Positions 9,887 to 19,322 of a stretch of 64,000 nt of DNA are shown piece by piece. Each line of letters starts with the position of its first letter. Within the stretch, counting starts at the first letter, position 1. Under the pieces are notes generated by a model. That model did no database searches and was not told the DNA's origin. It saw only the letters and a list, made by a program, of their open reading frames with translations. Origin of the DNA: Thiomicrorhabdus sp. (GTDB lineage: Bacteria; Pseudomonadota; Gammaproteobacteria; Thiomicrospirales; Thiomicrospiraceae); the NCBI GenBank assembly GCA_015487495.1, contig WFPP01000025.1, forward strand, positions 1 through 64,000, given 5' to 3'. The translations under genes were made by a program, and so were the position numbers.

Positions 9887-11980
9887 TTATTTTACACGCA
9901 TTCCTGGGGTCGCCCCATCGTCTGGCGATAAAATGTAAAGATCACTGCCACCAGGGCCTGCTGCTAACACCATGCCTTCTGAAACCCCAAAACGCATTTT
10001 ACGAGGGGCTAAATTGGCCACCATAACGGTGAGCTTGCCAATTAATTGTTCTGGTTCGTAGGCCGATTTAATGCCCGCAAAGACCTGGCGTTGTTCAAGG
10101 CCAATATCAAGTGTGAGTTTAAGCAATTTTTTGGCTTCTGGTACGGCTTCGGCGTGAACAATTTTGGCAATACGCAAATCGATTTTAGAAAATGCTTCAA
10201 TGCCAATTTCATCGGCCAATGGCTCAAAATTAGGTGTGGCATTTTTTTGAGGGTGCTTATTCTCTTTTTTACCGTCGGGTACATTGCTTTTTTGAGTCAT
10301 GGTTTGTGTTGAAGCATCCACCATTTTTTGAATGGCATCCATCTCCAGGCGGGTTAAGAGCGGTTTAAATTTTGTGATTTCATGGTGATAAAGCGGGTGT
10401 TGTATGTCATCCCATGCGGCCTTGTCTAATTTTAAAAAGGCATTGGCTTTGTTGGCTGTAACGGGTAAAACGGGGGTTAAATAGCTTATCAGCACACGGA
10501 ATAAGTTAATTCCAACACTCACTGATTCATGCAGTTCACTCTCTTTGCCTTCTTCTTTAGCCAATACCCAGGGGGCGGTTTCGGCAATGTATTCATTGGC
10601 TTTATCGGCCAACGCCATAATATCACGCATGGCATGGCCATATTCTCGTGCCTCGTACAGTGCCGCAATGCTTTCGGATTGATTTACAAAGTGTTGATAT
10701 AACTCGGTGGCTTCTTTAGACCAAGCGCCACTGAGTTTTCGATCAAATTTTTTAACCACAAAACCGGCACAACGGCTGGCAATGTTAATGACTTTACCCA
10801 CTAAATCGGAGTTAACACGTTGTGCAAAATCTTCAAGGTTTAAATCAATGTCATCAATGCGACTTGACAGTTTGGCAGCATAGTAATAGCGCAAATATTC
10901 TGGGTTTAAAAACTCCAAATAGGTTTTGGCCATAATAAACGTGCCACGTGATTTGGACATTTTTTGGCCGTCAACGGTTAAAAAACCGTGTGCAAAAATG
11001 GCATCGGGGGTTCTAAACCCAGCGCCTGATAACATGGCTGGCCAAAACAGTGCATGAAAATTGATGATGTCTTTGCCAATAAAGTGATAGAGTTCGGTTT
11101 TAGCGCCTTGTTGCCAATATTCATCAAAGTTGAGTCCCGTTTTATCACAATAGGTTTTAAAACTGGACATATAACCAATGGGGGCATCTAGCCAAACGTA
11201 GAAAAACTTGTCTTTTTCGCCAGGAATTTCAAAGCCAAAGTAGGGGGCATCACGCGAGATGTCCCAGCCACGCAAGCCACTCTCAAGCCACTCATCTAAT
11301 TTATTGGCAATTTGTGTTTGTAAGTGCCCCTCTCGTGTCCATGCTTTTAGCATCTCTTCAAACTGGTTAAGTTCAAAAAACAGGTGTTCGGTCTCTTTTT
11401 CAATGGGCGTTGCCCCTGAAACGGCAGAGGTTGGATGGATTAAATCGGTTGGGCTATAGGTTGCGCCACAGGCTTCACAATTGTCGCCGTATTGGTCTTT
11501 GGTTTTGCATTTTGGGCAGGTTCCCTTGACAAAGCGATCAGGCAAAAACATCTCTTTTTCAGGGTCATAATACTGTGAAATGGTTTTACGAGAAATATAG
11601 CCTTTTTCTTTTAAAGCCAAATAGATTTGCTCTGCAAAGACTTTATTTTCAGCGGAGTGTGTGCTGTCATAGTGATCGAATTGCACGTGAAACCCTGCAA
11701 AATCCGCTTGGTGTTCTTCAGAAGAGTTGGCAATAAGGGTTTCTGGAGAAATGCCTTCTGCTTGCGCCCTTAACATAATGGGCGTGCCATGCGCATCATC
11801 GGCACACACATAGGTACAGGTGTGTCCGCGCATTTTTTGAAAGCGCGACCAAATGTCAGTTTGAATGTATTCCACTAAATGCCCTAAGTGGATGGGGCCA
11901 TTGGCGTAAGGCAGGGCACTGGTAATTAGGATTTTTCGAGGAGTGTTTAAGGCGGTTACAGGCGTTTCGGTGTTTGACAT
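9887..11980 (-). CDS. metG: Methionyl-tRNA synthetase
   Basis: Class I aminoacyl-tRNA synthetase that charges tRNA-Met, including the initiator (697 residues). The HIGH-type motif is GPIHLGHL near residues 29-35, the zinc-binding knuckle is [18 protein letters not shown], and KMSKSRG is the second ATP-binding signature. The C-terminal 110 residues are an EMAP/Arc1p-like tRNA-binding domain ([20 protein letters not shown]), so this is the long, dimerising bacterial form. It is divergent from the STAS gene; the mrp gene commonly next to metG lies just beyond it. Confidence 0.98.
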   Translation of the reverse strand: MSNTETPVTALNTPRKILITSALPYANGPIHLGHLVEYIQTDIWSRFQKMRGHTCTYVCADDAHGTPIMLRAQAEGISPETLIANSSEEHQADFAGFHVQFDHYDSTHSAENKVFAEQIYLALKEKGYISRKTISQYYDPEKEMFLPDRFVKGTCPKCKTKDQYGDNCEACGATYSPTDLIHPTSAVSGATPIEKETEHLFFELNQFEEMLKAWTREGHLQTQIANKLDEWLESGLRGWDISRDAPYFGFEIPGEKDKFFYVWLDAPIGYMSSFKTYCDKTGLNFDEYWQQGAKTELYHFIGKDIINFHALFWPAMLSGAGFRTPDAIFAHGFLTVDGQKMSKSRGTFIMAKTYLEFLNPEYLRYYYAAKLSSRIDDIDLNLEDFAQRVNSDLVGKVINIASRCAGFVVKKFDRKLSGAWSKEATELYQHFVNQSESIAALYEAREYGHAMRDIMALADKANEYIAETAPWVLAKEEGKESELHESVSVGINLFRVLISYLTPVLPVTANKANAFLKLDKAAWDDIQHPLYHHEITKFKPLLTRLEMDAIQKMVDASTQTMTQKSNVPDGKKENKHPQKNATPNFEPLADEIGIEAFSKIDLRIAKIVHAEAVPEAKKLLKLTLDIGLEQRQVFAGIKSAYEPEQLIGKLTVMVANLAPRKMRFGVSEGMVLAAGPGGSDLYILSPDDGATPGMRVK

Positions 11981-12189
11981 TTTATTTTTCCATTTGTCAT
12001 TAAGGGTTCCTTGAAGAGTCCTGAATTAAGGAGCCATCAAGGTTAGTGCATCCATCAAATCTTGATTTATTTTGAGATAGCACAATATTATAGCGAGTTT
12101 AAGTGTTTTATGTTTTGCTCTTTATGCTTTCAGAGGGTTATACTTCTGTTTATCAACAGTGGTGGTCTTTTTTACATTAAGTTTGTTAA

Positions 12190-12237
12190 GGAACCTCTGA
12201 ATAAGTTCCTTAAAGAAGCGATTTGTTCAGAGTTGTT
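12190..12237. repeat. Family A MITE-like mini-element, 48 bp
   Basis: It starts GGAACCTCTGAATAAG and ends with TTGTTCAGAGTTGTT, an imperfect inverted match to the start. TTAA flanks it on both sides (12186-12189 and 12238-12241), as expected for a 4-bp target duplication. It is probably a deleted relative of the 260-bp copy at 57139-57398. Confidence 0.6.
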
Positions 12238-12486
12238 TTAAGGTAGAATGGTGGATAAGTGAGTGATTTTCAGGTTGTACTCTTGCAAACACTGCTTTAT
12301 GATGGGCTACTCAGATTTATAATTTTAAACGGTTAATATTAAATAGAAATTTTCACATGAGGGGCACGCGACAGAAAACAGAGGTAAAGTTTGGCTGATT
12401 GAGGCGGAAATTGCAGGGAATAGGGTACTATTCACAAAAATTTTAACGAAAATCAGGTGTCTTTTCCCTTTGTTTATTCGTAATAT

Positions 12487-12501
12487 CCTTTTGTGCAAAG
12501 G
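12487..12501. repeat. Recurrent 15-bp palindrome, copy 1
   Basis: CCTTTTGTGCAAAGG has perfect 5-bp arms (CCTTT/AAAGG) around TGTGC. Near-identical copies lie at 23142, 42816 and 45551, all intergenic. It could be a protein-binding operator or a conserved piece of a degenerate repeat. Here it sits 41 nt upstream of the STAS gene. Confidence 0.6.
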
Positions 12502-12542
12502 TCTTAAATAGTTGAGTTTTAAATTTAAAGGTAGGCACGGAC

Positions 12543-12854
12543 ATGGGATTAAAAACAGTGGTTGACGGTGAAGTGGTAACCATTTCTGTTATTGGGTGTT
12601 TTGATGTGAGTGCTTATGAAGAATTTAAAGAAATCTGTCAGCGGCATTTAACCGACACCAATCAATTTGTCATTGACCTCGCTCAAGCCTCTTATATGGA
12701 CAGCTCTGCTTTAGGCATGTTGTTGCTTTTAAGAGAGAAGACCTTGGGTGATAAGTCACGTGTTCGCTTGGTTAATGTTGGAAAAGAAGTGCAGAACGTG
12801 CTTGAGATTGCTCAATTTAACCAACTCTTTTCAATAGAACTTCGTTCTGCTTAA
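12543..12854 (+). CDS. STAS-domain protein (anti-sigma factor antagonist type)
   Basis: A 103-residue single-domain STAS protein of the SpoIIAA/RsbV type. The conserved loop SYMDSSALGMLLLL holds the serine phosphorylated by partner anti-sigma kinases, and FVIDLAQASYMDSS is the canonical strand-loop preceding it. These proteins act in partner-switching regulation. No anti-sigma kinase, PP2C phosphatase or sigma factor lies next to it, so the partner is unknown. In gammaproteobacteria such solo STAS proteins are often tied to HptB/HsbA-type biofilm and motility signalling; that link is only analogy here. Confidence 0.88.
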   Translation: MGLKTVVDGEVVTISVIGCFDVSAYEEFKEICQRHLTDTNQFVIDLAQASYMDSSALGMLLLLREKTLGDKSRVRLVNVGKEVQNVLEIAQFNQLFSIELRSA

Positions 12855-12926
12855 TGCTCGGCACTTTTAGTGTTTTCTTTTCTTGTAAATGGCGGTTGCT
12901 TTCTTTTATTTAATCAGTGCTTTCCT

Positions 12927-13021
12927 AGGAGTCTTCCGGACTTAGGTAATCGTTACGAGAGAAAGCCATTTTAAGGCTCTGTTTTCGCAGTAGATTTACC
13001 CTAAATCCGACAGGCTTCTAG
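12927..13021. repeat. Family B MITE-like element, 95 bp, overlapping the mrp stop codon
   Basis: It begins CTAGGAGTCTTCCGGACTTA and ends AAATCCGACAGGCTTCTAG, an imperfect inverted repeat (17 of 22 positions by my count). The terminal CTAG (13018-13021) contains the TAG stop of mrp on the minus strand. Interior words such as GAGAAAGCCATTTT also occur in the 166-bp copy at 22882. Confidence 0.8.
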
Positions 13022-14286
13022 GTGTTTAAGATTTCAATTTTAGGGAAGGCATTGGCGTAACTTTGTTTTTGTGTGCTTACTTTGAAGGCAACTTTGTGTG
13101 CAATGCTTCGATAGTGTTGTGACAGGATGCTGTTGGGTTCGGCAATGACCGTTGGTTTTCCGTTGTCTGTATCTTCCCGAATGTGTTTATCCAGAGGCAG
13201 ACTTTCAAGGAGTTCAACCGCATATTGTTTGGCCATCTCTTCACCACCGTGTTCTCCAAAAATGGCTTCTTCATGTTGGCATTGGCTACAAATGTGGGTA
13301 GCCATATTTTCAATAATCCCTAAAACAGGAATATTGACTTTTTCAAACATTTTTAAGCCTTTTTTGGCATCAATTAATGCAATTTGTTGTGGCGTGGTGA
13401 CAATTACGGCGCCTGTTACAGGAATTTGTTGTGACAGGGTGAGTTGTACATCGCCTGTTCCGGGAGGCAGGTCAATAATAAGGTAGTCTAAATCTTGCCA
13501 ACTGGTTTCTTTAAGCAGTTGAGTGAGGGTTTGAGTCACAATTGGGCCTCGCCAGATCATGGGAGAATCTTCATCAATGAGTGCCCCAATGGACATGACT
13601 TGCAGACCATAGGCGGACAGGGGTTGCATGCTTTTGCCATCTTTAGAATTGGGTTTGTCATGGATATTAAGCATGGTCGGGATGCTTGGGCCATAGATAT
13701 CGGCATCTAAAATACCCACTTGTGCCCCTTCTTGTTGTAATGCGAGTGCAAGGTTAACGCTGGTGGTTGATTTTCCTACTCCTCCTTTTCCTGAGGCAAC
13801 AGCAATTATATTTTTAATGCCTGGTAGAGGGGCAATGTTTTGTTGGGCTTCGTGTGCCACGACGTGAGTTGTAAACTGAATGGTGACTTTTTTAACCTCA
13901 TCTAGCTGTGTAAGATTGTGTGTTAAAGCCAGTTCAATACTTGGCCATAGGCTTTTGCAGGGGTAAGGCAGGGCGAGGCTAAAGCTGAGGTGCCCCTTTT
14001 TAAGAGTCATGTTGCTAAGGGCTTTAGGGGTTAAAAATGTGTGTTGTTTGTTTTTAAAGGTGGTCTGTTCGGTAGGTGGGGGGCTTTCTTTTGTTTTTGC
14101 TGGTTCAGCCGTATCGTTTTTGGTATTGGTTTCAAGGGGGGCTGTTTCAGTGTTGTCGGTAATAATTGGGTGTGGTTCGTTTAACACTGATTGCATTGGG
14201 TTTGGATGGGCTAAAATAATGCGTTCAATTTTATGCTGTCGTTCTTTGGTCAGTTCTTTGCCAAAAAGCCTTTGAAAAAATCCCAT
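13018..14286 (-). CDS. mrp: Iron-sulfur cluster carrier protein Mrp/ApbC
   Basis: P-loop ATPase of the Mrp/NBP35 family that binds and transfers 4Fe-4S clusters to apoproteins. The deviant Walker A IAVASGKGGVGKST lies near residues 161-174, followed by GILDADIYGPSIPTML and the bridging CxxC in HICSQCQHEEAIFGEHGG. The 422-residue length includes an N-terminal MIP18-like remnant separated from the ATPase by a low-complexity, Pro/Thr/Glu-rich linker (about residues 40-85), longer than usual. The TAG stop is formed by the end of a family B repeat, so the last few residues may differ from the ancestral C-terminus. Confidence 0.94.
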   Translation of the reverse strand: MGFFQRLFGKELTKERQHKIERIILAHPNPMQSVLNEPHPIITDNTETAPLETNTKNDTAEPAKTKESPPPTEQTTFKNKQHTFLTPKALSNMTLKKGHLSFSLALPYPCKSLWPSIELALTHNLTQLDEVKKVTIQFTTHVVAHEAQQNIAPLPGIKNIIAVASGKGGVGKSTTSVNLALALQQEGAQVGILDADIYGPSIPTMLNIHDKPNSKDGKSMQPLSAYGLQVMSIGALIDEDSPMIWRGPIVTQTLTQLLKETSWQDLDYLIIDLPPGTGDVQLTLSQQIPVTGAVIVTTPQQIALIDAKKGLKMFEKVNIPVLGIIENMATHICSQCQHEEAIFGEHGGEEMAKQYAVELLESLPLDKHIREDTDNGKPTVIAEPNSILSQHYRSIAHKVAFKVSTQKQSYANAFPKIEILNT

Positions 14287-14501
14287 GTTAGGTATCCTTG
14301 TTTTACGTTTTTAATTGTTGAAGTTTATTCTATCAGGATTTTTTTGTTTTTTTGCAGGCTTACTCTTGTTTCCTGTTGTTGTTTCTGGATGCCTGTATTT
14401 ATTATTTTAGGGTTGGGGCTTAGTGTTATAATTTCTTTTTTTGATTATGAGGTTTATGCATTGGCGGTTTTGTGTGCATATTAGAGCAATTTGTGGGTGA
14501 T

Positions 14502-16400
14502 ATGAGTACGGTTTTGGAGACATTTTCTCGACAAACAATTGAACAACTTCCTTCTTATTTAGCGGATCAAATTGCGGCAGGTGAGGTGATAGAACGACCT
14601 GCTTCTGTGGTGAAAGAACTTTTGGAAAATGCTTTGGATTCGGGAGCAACCTCAGTTGAAATCTTGATTGAAGAGGGGGGGGAGAAATCCATTGTGGTGT
14701 CCGATAATGGTGAGGGGATACCTAAGGCGGAGTTGTTGTTGGCGGTAAGCCGTCATGCCACCAGTAAAATTAAAACAGGATCCGATTTGGAGGCGGTGGC
14801 AACATTGGGGTTTCGAGGGGAGGCATTGGCGAGTATCAGTTCGGTTTCCCGTTTTGAAATAATGAGCCGCCATGCTTCAGATAGCGCGGCATGGAGTGTT
14901 TCTTCAGAGGGTGAGGGTATCTGGAGTGCGTTGAAGCCAGCTGCTGGAAAACAGGGAACGCGTGTTCGTGTTGCGGATTTGTTTTTTAATACCCCTGCAA
15001 GAAAAAAGTTTTTGCGTGCAGCCAGAACAGAGTTTATGCACATTGATCAGTTGGTTAAACGTATGATGTTAAGTCGTTCTGATGTTTCTTTTAAATTGGT
15101 TCATAATCAAAAAATGGTTCGACATGTGCAAGCAGTGACAGGTTCGTCTCCTGAACACAGCAGTGTTACCAAGCGTTTGGCTCAATTGATGGGGCAGCCG
15201 TTTATGCAACAATCGTTGCATATTTCGTATGAGGCTCAAGACATTGCTTTGCATGGGTGGGTTGGGCTACCAACCTTTAATCGCAGTCAAACCGATATGC
15301 AATATTTGTTTGTTAATGGTCGTATTGTTCGTGATCGTTTATTGTCTTATGCGGTTAAGCAGGCGTACTCTGATGTGTTGTATGGTGGGCGTCATCCTGC
15401 GTATGTTTTGTTTATTGAAATGCCCCATGAACTGGTGGATGTGAATGTGCATCCAGCCAAGTACGAAGTACGTTTTGCTAATGGACGTTGGGTGTATGAT
15501 TTTTTACGGCGTTCTGTGCGAGACTCAGTGGCCAAACCTGTGGCATCGGAAAGTGGCAGTGGCCTGCCCTTGGAGGGGGGAAATATTTCACAGGGCTTGT
15601 CTTTAAATCAAAAGGCAGGGCAGAGACTTTCTCCGTCTGAGTTTCAAGCGACGATGGCTTTTCAACATCCTGTAGAACACAAGGCATTTAACCCGAGTTT
15701 ACAGCAGATGCTGGATCAACGACATGCTGCTGAAGGTCAATCGAATCCTTTGATTTCTGAAGTAATGGGGCAGTATACGGTTAACGCAAGTGCGCCTGAT
15801 ACGCATTCATCCGATATTCCACGTTTAGGGTTTGCAAAAGCTCAATTGCATGGGGTGTATATTTTGGCTGAAAACCAGAAGGGGTTAGTGTTGGTGGATA
15901 TGCATGCAGCACATGAACGGGTGGTGTATGAGCGGTTTAAAAAACAGTGGGAGGGTGAACGTTTGATTTCTCAGCCGTTGTTGGTGCCGATTGCTGTCGC
16001 ATTGGATTGCGCTCAAGTGGCGGTGTGGCAGTTAAATGAATCAGGTTTTCGTAAGTTGGGGTTTGAGATTGAACCGCTGGGGCCTGAGCAATTAAAAGTG
16101 ACTGCGGTGCCAGCATTGTTGGTTAAAAGTGATATTGTTGGGTTGATTAATGACATGATTGCTGATTTATCTGTTGCTGGACAAACGCAACAGGTGGAAG
16201 AGTTGATTAATGAAATATTGTCAACAATGGCTTGTCATGGTGCGGTGCGAGCCAATCGCCAGTTAAGTTTGTCTGAAATGAATGCGTTATTAAGAGAAAT
16301 GGAGGTGACAGAGCGTTCCGATCAGTGCAATCATGGGCGACCAACCTGGATTCAGTTCTCAATGGCGCAATTAGACAGTTTGTTTATGCGGGGGCAATAA
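14502..16400 (+). CDS. mutL: DNA mismatch repair protein MutL
   Basis: The GHKL ATPase region carries DNGEGIPK and GFRGEALASISSV, and the C-terminal dimerisation domain is present. The C-terminus holds DMHAAHERVVYE, which fits the D-x-HA-x2-E-x4-E metal-binding endonuclease motif, plus ACHGAVRAN and CNHGRPTW blocks. It is therefore predicted to be a nicking MutL of the kind found where MutH is absent. I start at ATG 14502 (MSTVLETFSRQ), giving 632 residues; the GTG at 14472 in the ORF track adds ten poorly supported residues. A G8 tract at 14675-14682 is retained in frame. It heads the mutL-miaA-hfq-hflX series. Confidence 0.96.
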   Translation: MSTVLETFSRQTIEQLPSYLADQIAAGEVIERPASVVKELLENALDSGATSVEILIEEGGEKSIVVSDNGEGIPKAELLLAVSRHATSKIKTGSDLEAVATLGFRGEALASISSVSRFEIMSRHASDSAAWSVSSEGEGIWSALKPAAGKQGTRVRVADLFFNTPARKKFLRAARTEFMHIDQLVKRMMLSRSDVSFKLVHNQKMVRHVQAVTGSSPEHSSVTKRLAQLMGQPFMQQSLHISYEAQDIALHGWVGLPTFNRSQTDMQYLFVNGRIVRDRLLSYAVKQAYSDVLYGGRHPAYVLFIEMPHELVDVNVHPAKYEVRFANGRWVYDFLRRSVRDSVAKPVASESGSGLPLEGGNISQGLSLNQKAGQRLSPSEFQATMAFQHPVEHKAFNPSLQQMLDQRHAAEGQSNPLISEVMGQYTVNASAPDTHSSDIPRLGFAKAQLHGVYILAENQKGLVLVDMHAAHERVVYERFKKQWEGERLISQPLLVPIAVALDCAQVAVWQLNESGFRKLGFEIEPLGPEQLKVTAVPALLVKSDIVGLINDMIADLSVAGQTQQVEELINEILSTMACHGAVRANRQLSLSEMNALLREMEVTERSDQCNHGRPTWIQFSMAQLDSLFMRGQ

Positions 16401-16416
16401 GAAGCGCTGATTAAGA
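16401..16416. repeat. Solo family A end between mutL and miaA
   Basis: The spacer is GAAGCGCTGATTAAGA, which matches the left end of the family A element upstream of pnp (GGAAGCGCTGATTAAA). It fills the whole mutL-miaA gap. With only one end and no partner nearby this could be a relic or chance. Confidence 0.4.
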
Positions 16417-17370
16417 ATGAATATAATTAAAAAGTTAATTGAGAATAAACAGTGTGTGGCATTAATGGGGCCAACGGCTTCGGGTAAAAGCCAGTTGTCA
16501 ATGGATTTGGCGCAAGCGTTGCCGATTGAAATCATCAGTGTGGATTCGGCGTTGATTTATAGGGGAATGGATATTGGTACAGCCAAGCCCAGTGCGAAGG
16601 AGTTGCAGCTTGTTCCGCATCATTTAATTGATACGCATGATCCTTCCGAAACCTATTCGGCTTCGGAGTTTGTTGAGAGTGTTCATGAATTGGTTGCGAC
16701 CATTTTTTTACGTGGTAAATTGCCTGTATTTGTGGGGGGAACGATGATGTATTATCATGCCTTGCAACAAGGTATGAACCAGCTCCCTTCTGCTGATACA
16801 ATGGTTCGGGAAACATTACAGACGTTATGGCAACGTAGTCCTGACGTATTGCATCAACGGTTGAAAGAAGTTGATCCAGAATCGGCAATGCGTATTCACC
16901 CAAATGACCCACAACGATTGATTCGCGCCTTGGAGGTTTATGAGCTGTCGGGCAAAACGCTTACACAGTTGCGTGCTGAACCTAAAGCGTCTTTAACCGC
17001 ATTTCATTTAATAAAAATAGGGTTAATTCCTGAAGATCGGGCACGATTGCACCGCCAAATTGCGAAGCGCTTTGATTTGATGTTAGAATCGGGCTTTCTG
17101 CACGAAGTAAAAACGTTGTTCGAACGTGGGGATTTAACGGCTGACATGGCATCTATGCGCAGTGTTGGCTATCGTCAAGCATGGCTGTTTTTTACCGGTG
17201 AGTACGATTATGATTTGTTTAAGTATAAGGGGCTGGTCGCAACACGTCAGCTGGCTAAGCGACAATTAACATGGTTAAGAAAAGAGTCCGGCTTAACCAT
17301 TATTGATCCGTATAAAATATCTCGTAATGCACGTTTGGAGTGTGTTTTGAATTGTTTGGAAGTGTCTTAA
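16417..17370 (+). CDS. miaA: tRNA dimethylallyltransferase
   Basis: It transfers a dimethylallyl group to N6 of adenosine-37 in tRNAs that read UNN codons. The P-loop GPTASGKSQLSMDLA lies near residues 18-32, DSALIYRGMDIGTAKPS is the family signature with the catalytic aspartate, and GGTMMYYHALQQGM and HPNDPQRLIRALEVYE follow. The 317-residue length is normal. It is separated from mutL by 16 nt and followed by hfq, the common gammaproteobacterial order, so it is likely part of one transcript. Confidence 0.97.
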   Translation: MNIIKKLIENKQCVALMGPTASGKSQLSMDLAQALPIEIISVDSALIYRGMDIGTAKPSAKELQLVPHHLIDTHDPSETYSASEFVESVHELVATIFLRGKLPVFVGGTMMYYHALQQGMNQLPSADTMVRETLQTLWQRSPDVLHQRLKEVDPESAMRIHPNDPQRLIRALEVYELSGKTLTQLRAEPKASLTAFHLIKIGLIPEDRARLHRQIAKRFDLMLESGFLHEVKTLFERGDLTADMASMRSVGYRQAWLFFTGEYDYDLFKYKGLVATRQLAKRQLTWLRKESGLTIIDPYKISRNARLECVLNCLEVS

Positions 17371-17435
17371 GGGGCTTATTTAGAGCTTTCTTAAATTAAA
17401 AACAATAAAAAAGTTTCAAAATATAAGGAATGGCT

Positions 17436-17711
17436 ATGGAAACAAAAGAAAATAAGAAAGCAATAAAAGCACTGCCGATTCAAGACCCCTATTTAAATGC
17501 ATTACGTAAAGAGCGAATTAGTGTTTCGGTCTATTTGGTGAATGGAGTTAAGTTGCAAGGTAAAATTGACTCTTTTGACCAGTTTGTGGTGTTACTGAGA
17601 AGCAGTGTGACACAAATGGTTTATAAACATGCCATTTCAACGATTGTGCCTGCACGTGATCCAAAGCCTTATGAGTCAGAAGCAAGAACACTCATTGAGC
17701 CTATTGATTAA
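17436..17711 (+). CDS. hfq: RNA chaperone Hfq
   Basis: Sm-like hexameric RNA-binding protein that pairs small RNAs with mRNAs. Sm1 ([27 protein letters not shown]) and Sm2 ([12 protein letters not shown], with the YKHA motif) are intact. Two ATGs compete: AAGGA ends immediately before ATG 17430 but is 6 nt before ATG 17436, so the second (METKENKK) is the better start, giving 91 residues. The N-terminus is longer than the E. coli MAKGQSLQDP type by a lysine-rich stretch of about 12 residues ([18 protein letters not shown]). It lies between miaA and hflX as usual. Confidence 0.97.
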   Translation: METKENKKAIKALPIQDPYLNALRKERISVSVYLVNGVKLQGKIDSFDQFVVLLRSSVTQMVYKHAISTIVPARDPKPYESEARTLIEPID

Positions 17712-17731
17712 TTTGAGAGATTGCTTGTTAA

Positions 17732-19009
17732 ATGGAATTATTTGATCGCCTTGAACGGCGAGAACTGGAAAAAGCGGTATTGGTTCATGTGGATTTTTAT
17801 CATGAATCGGATCGTGAAGACCTGGAAGAATTTTATGAGCTGGTGGATTCTGCGGGTGCTGAAATTGGTACATTGCTAACCACTAAACGTCAGAGAGCAG
17901 ATTCCAAGTATTTTGTGGGGAAGGGTAAGGCAGAAGAAATTCAGCAAGCGGTTGAGTTGCATGAAGCTGATGTTGTGATTGTGAATCATGCATTAACCCC
18001 TGCACAAGAACGAAACTTATCTGAATTGGTGCAATGTCAGGTATTGGATCGGGTTGGATTGATTTTAGATATTTTTGCACAAAGAGCTCGGTCACACGAA
18101 GGAAAGCTACAGGTTGAGCTGGCATTACTTAAACGTATGGCTACCCGATTGGTAAAGGGGTGGACGCATTTGGATCGCCAGGGGGGAATTGGCGCACGTG
18201 GGCCAGGTGAAACACAACTTGAGTCTGACCGGCGTTTGGTACAAGGGCGTATTAAATCGTTAGAAAGCAAGATTGAGAAGGTACGCAAACAACGTGGTTT
18301 GGGACAACAAGCACGTAAACGCAGTGACGTGCCTGTTATTACGATTATTGGTTATACTAATGCAGGTAAATCCACTTTGTTTAATCGCATGACTTCTGCA
18401 AATGTGTATGCTGAAGATCGTTTGTTTGCCACATTGGATTCGACCTTGCGCCGTGTGCATTTACCTGGTGCTGGCAATGTCATTTTTGCGGATACGGTTG
18501 GGTTTATCCGCCATATTCCCCATGATTTGGTAACGGCATTTCGCTCGACTTTGGAAGAAACCCGAGAGGCGGATCTTTTAGTGCATCTGGTGGATGCTTC
18601 TGACCCACATCGTGAAGAAAAAATACGGGATGTGCAAGAGGTCATTAAGGAGGTTGGAGCGGAGTCGGTACCTCAACTGTTGGCCTTTAATAAAATTGAT
18701 CGTCTTGACCCTGTTGTGATGGCAAAAATGGATTGTAATAATGATGGTGTTCCTCAGCGTGTATGGTTATCCGCACAAACGGGAGAAGGGATTGAGCTGT
18801 TATTTGATGCTGTGGCTTCTTTTTTTAAAGGGCGGTTTTTAACGGTTAATTTAACCTTAAAAGTGGACGCTGGTAAAAAGCGTGCCCAACTGTATTCGCT
18901 GGGCACAATTTTGGAAGAAGGGTTTGATGAAGAAGGCAACAGTCAATTTAAGATGTTATTAACGGATCAAGAGTGGCAAGTGATTAAAAATTGGCCTGAG
19001 TTACTTTAG
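17732..19009 (+). CDS. hflX: GTPase HflX
   Basis: Ribosome-associated GTPase (425 residues) of the Obg-HflX group that helps split or rescue stalled 50S/70S ribosomes under stress. There is an N-terminal HflX domain (about 1-195) with the glycine-rich GGIGARGPGETQLESDRR segment, then the G domain: G1 GYTNAGKSTLFN, G3 FADTVGFIRH, G4 NKID. The C-terminal subdomain shows KRAQLYSLGTILEEGFDEEGN. It is the third member of hfq-hflX-hflK-hflC, but a 313-nt gap before hflK carries a solo repeat end, so hflKC may have a separate promoter. Confidence 0.96.
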   Translation: MELFDRLERRELEKAVLVHVDFYHESDREDLEEFYELVDSAGAEIGTLLTTKRQRADSKYFVGKGKAEEIQQAVELHEADVVIVNHALTPAQERNLSELVQCQVLDRVGLILDIFAQRARSHEGKLQVELALLKRMATRLVKGWTHLDRQGGIGARGPGETQLESDRRLVQGRIKSLESKIEKVRKQRGLGQQARKRSDVPVITIIGYTNAGKSTLFNRMTSANVYAEDRLFATLDSTLRRVHLPGAGNVIFADTVGFIRHIPHDLVTAFRSTLEETREADLLVHLVDASDPHREEKIRDVQEVIKEVGAESVPQLLAFNKIDRLDPVVMAKMDCNNDGVPQRVWLSAQTGEGIELLFDAVASFFKGRFLTVNLTLKVDAGKKRAQLYSLGTILEEGFDEEGNSQFKMLLTDQEWQVIKNWPELL

Positions 19010-19322
19010 GAGCCTCTGTCTGTAGGAAGCTCTGAATAAGTCGCTTAATTTCTGGCAATGCCATTTTATTTGCTCCCAATCAAAATTTCCGCCCCTAAGT
19101 TATCTTCGTTTGAAGGGCTTTTGAATTAGGAACGGCCTTTTTTATTTGCCATAAATTATTTTAATAGGTGACTTTTAGCCGTAATCTCTCTAAAATACGG
19201 TGAATCGCGTCTGTAGAATTGACAGATCAATGGATTGTGTACGAGTTTTTATGCATTTACTGTGATGAACTTCTTGGTTGAATGTATACAAAACGCTTTG
19301 TTGAAAACATGGAGATGTTTGA
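19010..19322. other. 313-bp intergenic region between hflX and hflK
   Basis: It holds a one-ended family A copy (19025-19073). The rest is AT-rich with no ORF. GGAGATGT precedes the hflK start. Confidence 0.55.
19025..19073. repeat. One-ended family A MITE copy
   Basis: GGAAGCTCTGAATAAG is followed by CTTAATTTCTGGCAATGCC and ATTTTATTTGC. This matches the reverse complement of the right 49 bp of the 260-bp element at 57139-57398 (GCGAATAAAATGGCGTTGC through TTCAGAGGTTCC) with only a few mismatches. No second end is found nearby, so it looks truncated. Confidence 0.7.

Larger units (their letters stand above)
11981..12542. other. 562-bp intergenic region between divergent metG and the STAS gene
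   Basis: No credible ORF or RNA gene is seen. It holds a 48-bp family A mini-element (12190-12237, TTAA on both sides) and the palindrome CCTTTTGTGCAAAGG (12487-12501) 41 nt before the STAS start. It must also contain both divergent promoters, which I could not place convincingly. Confidence 0.6.
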
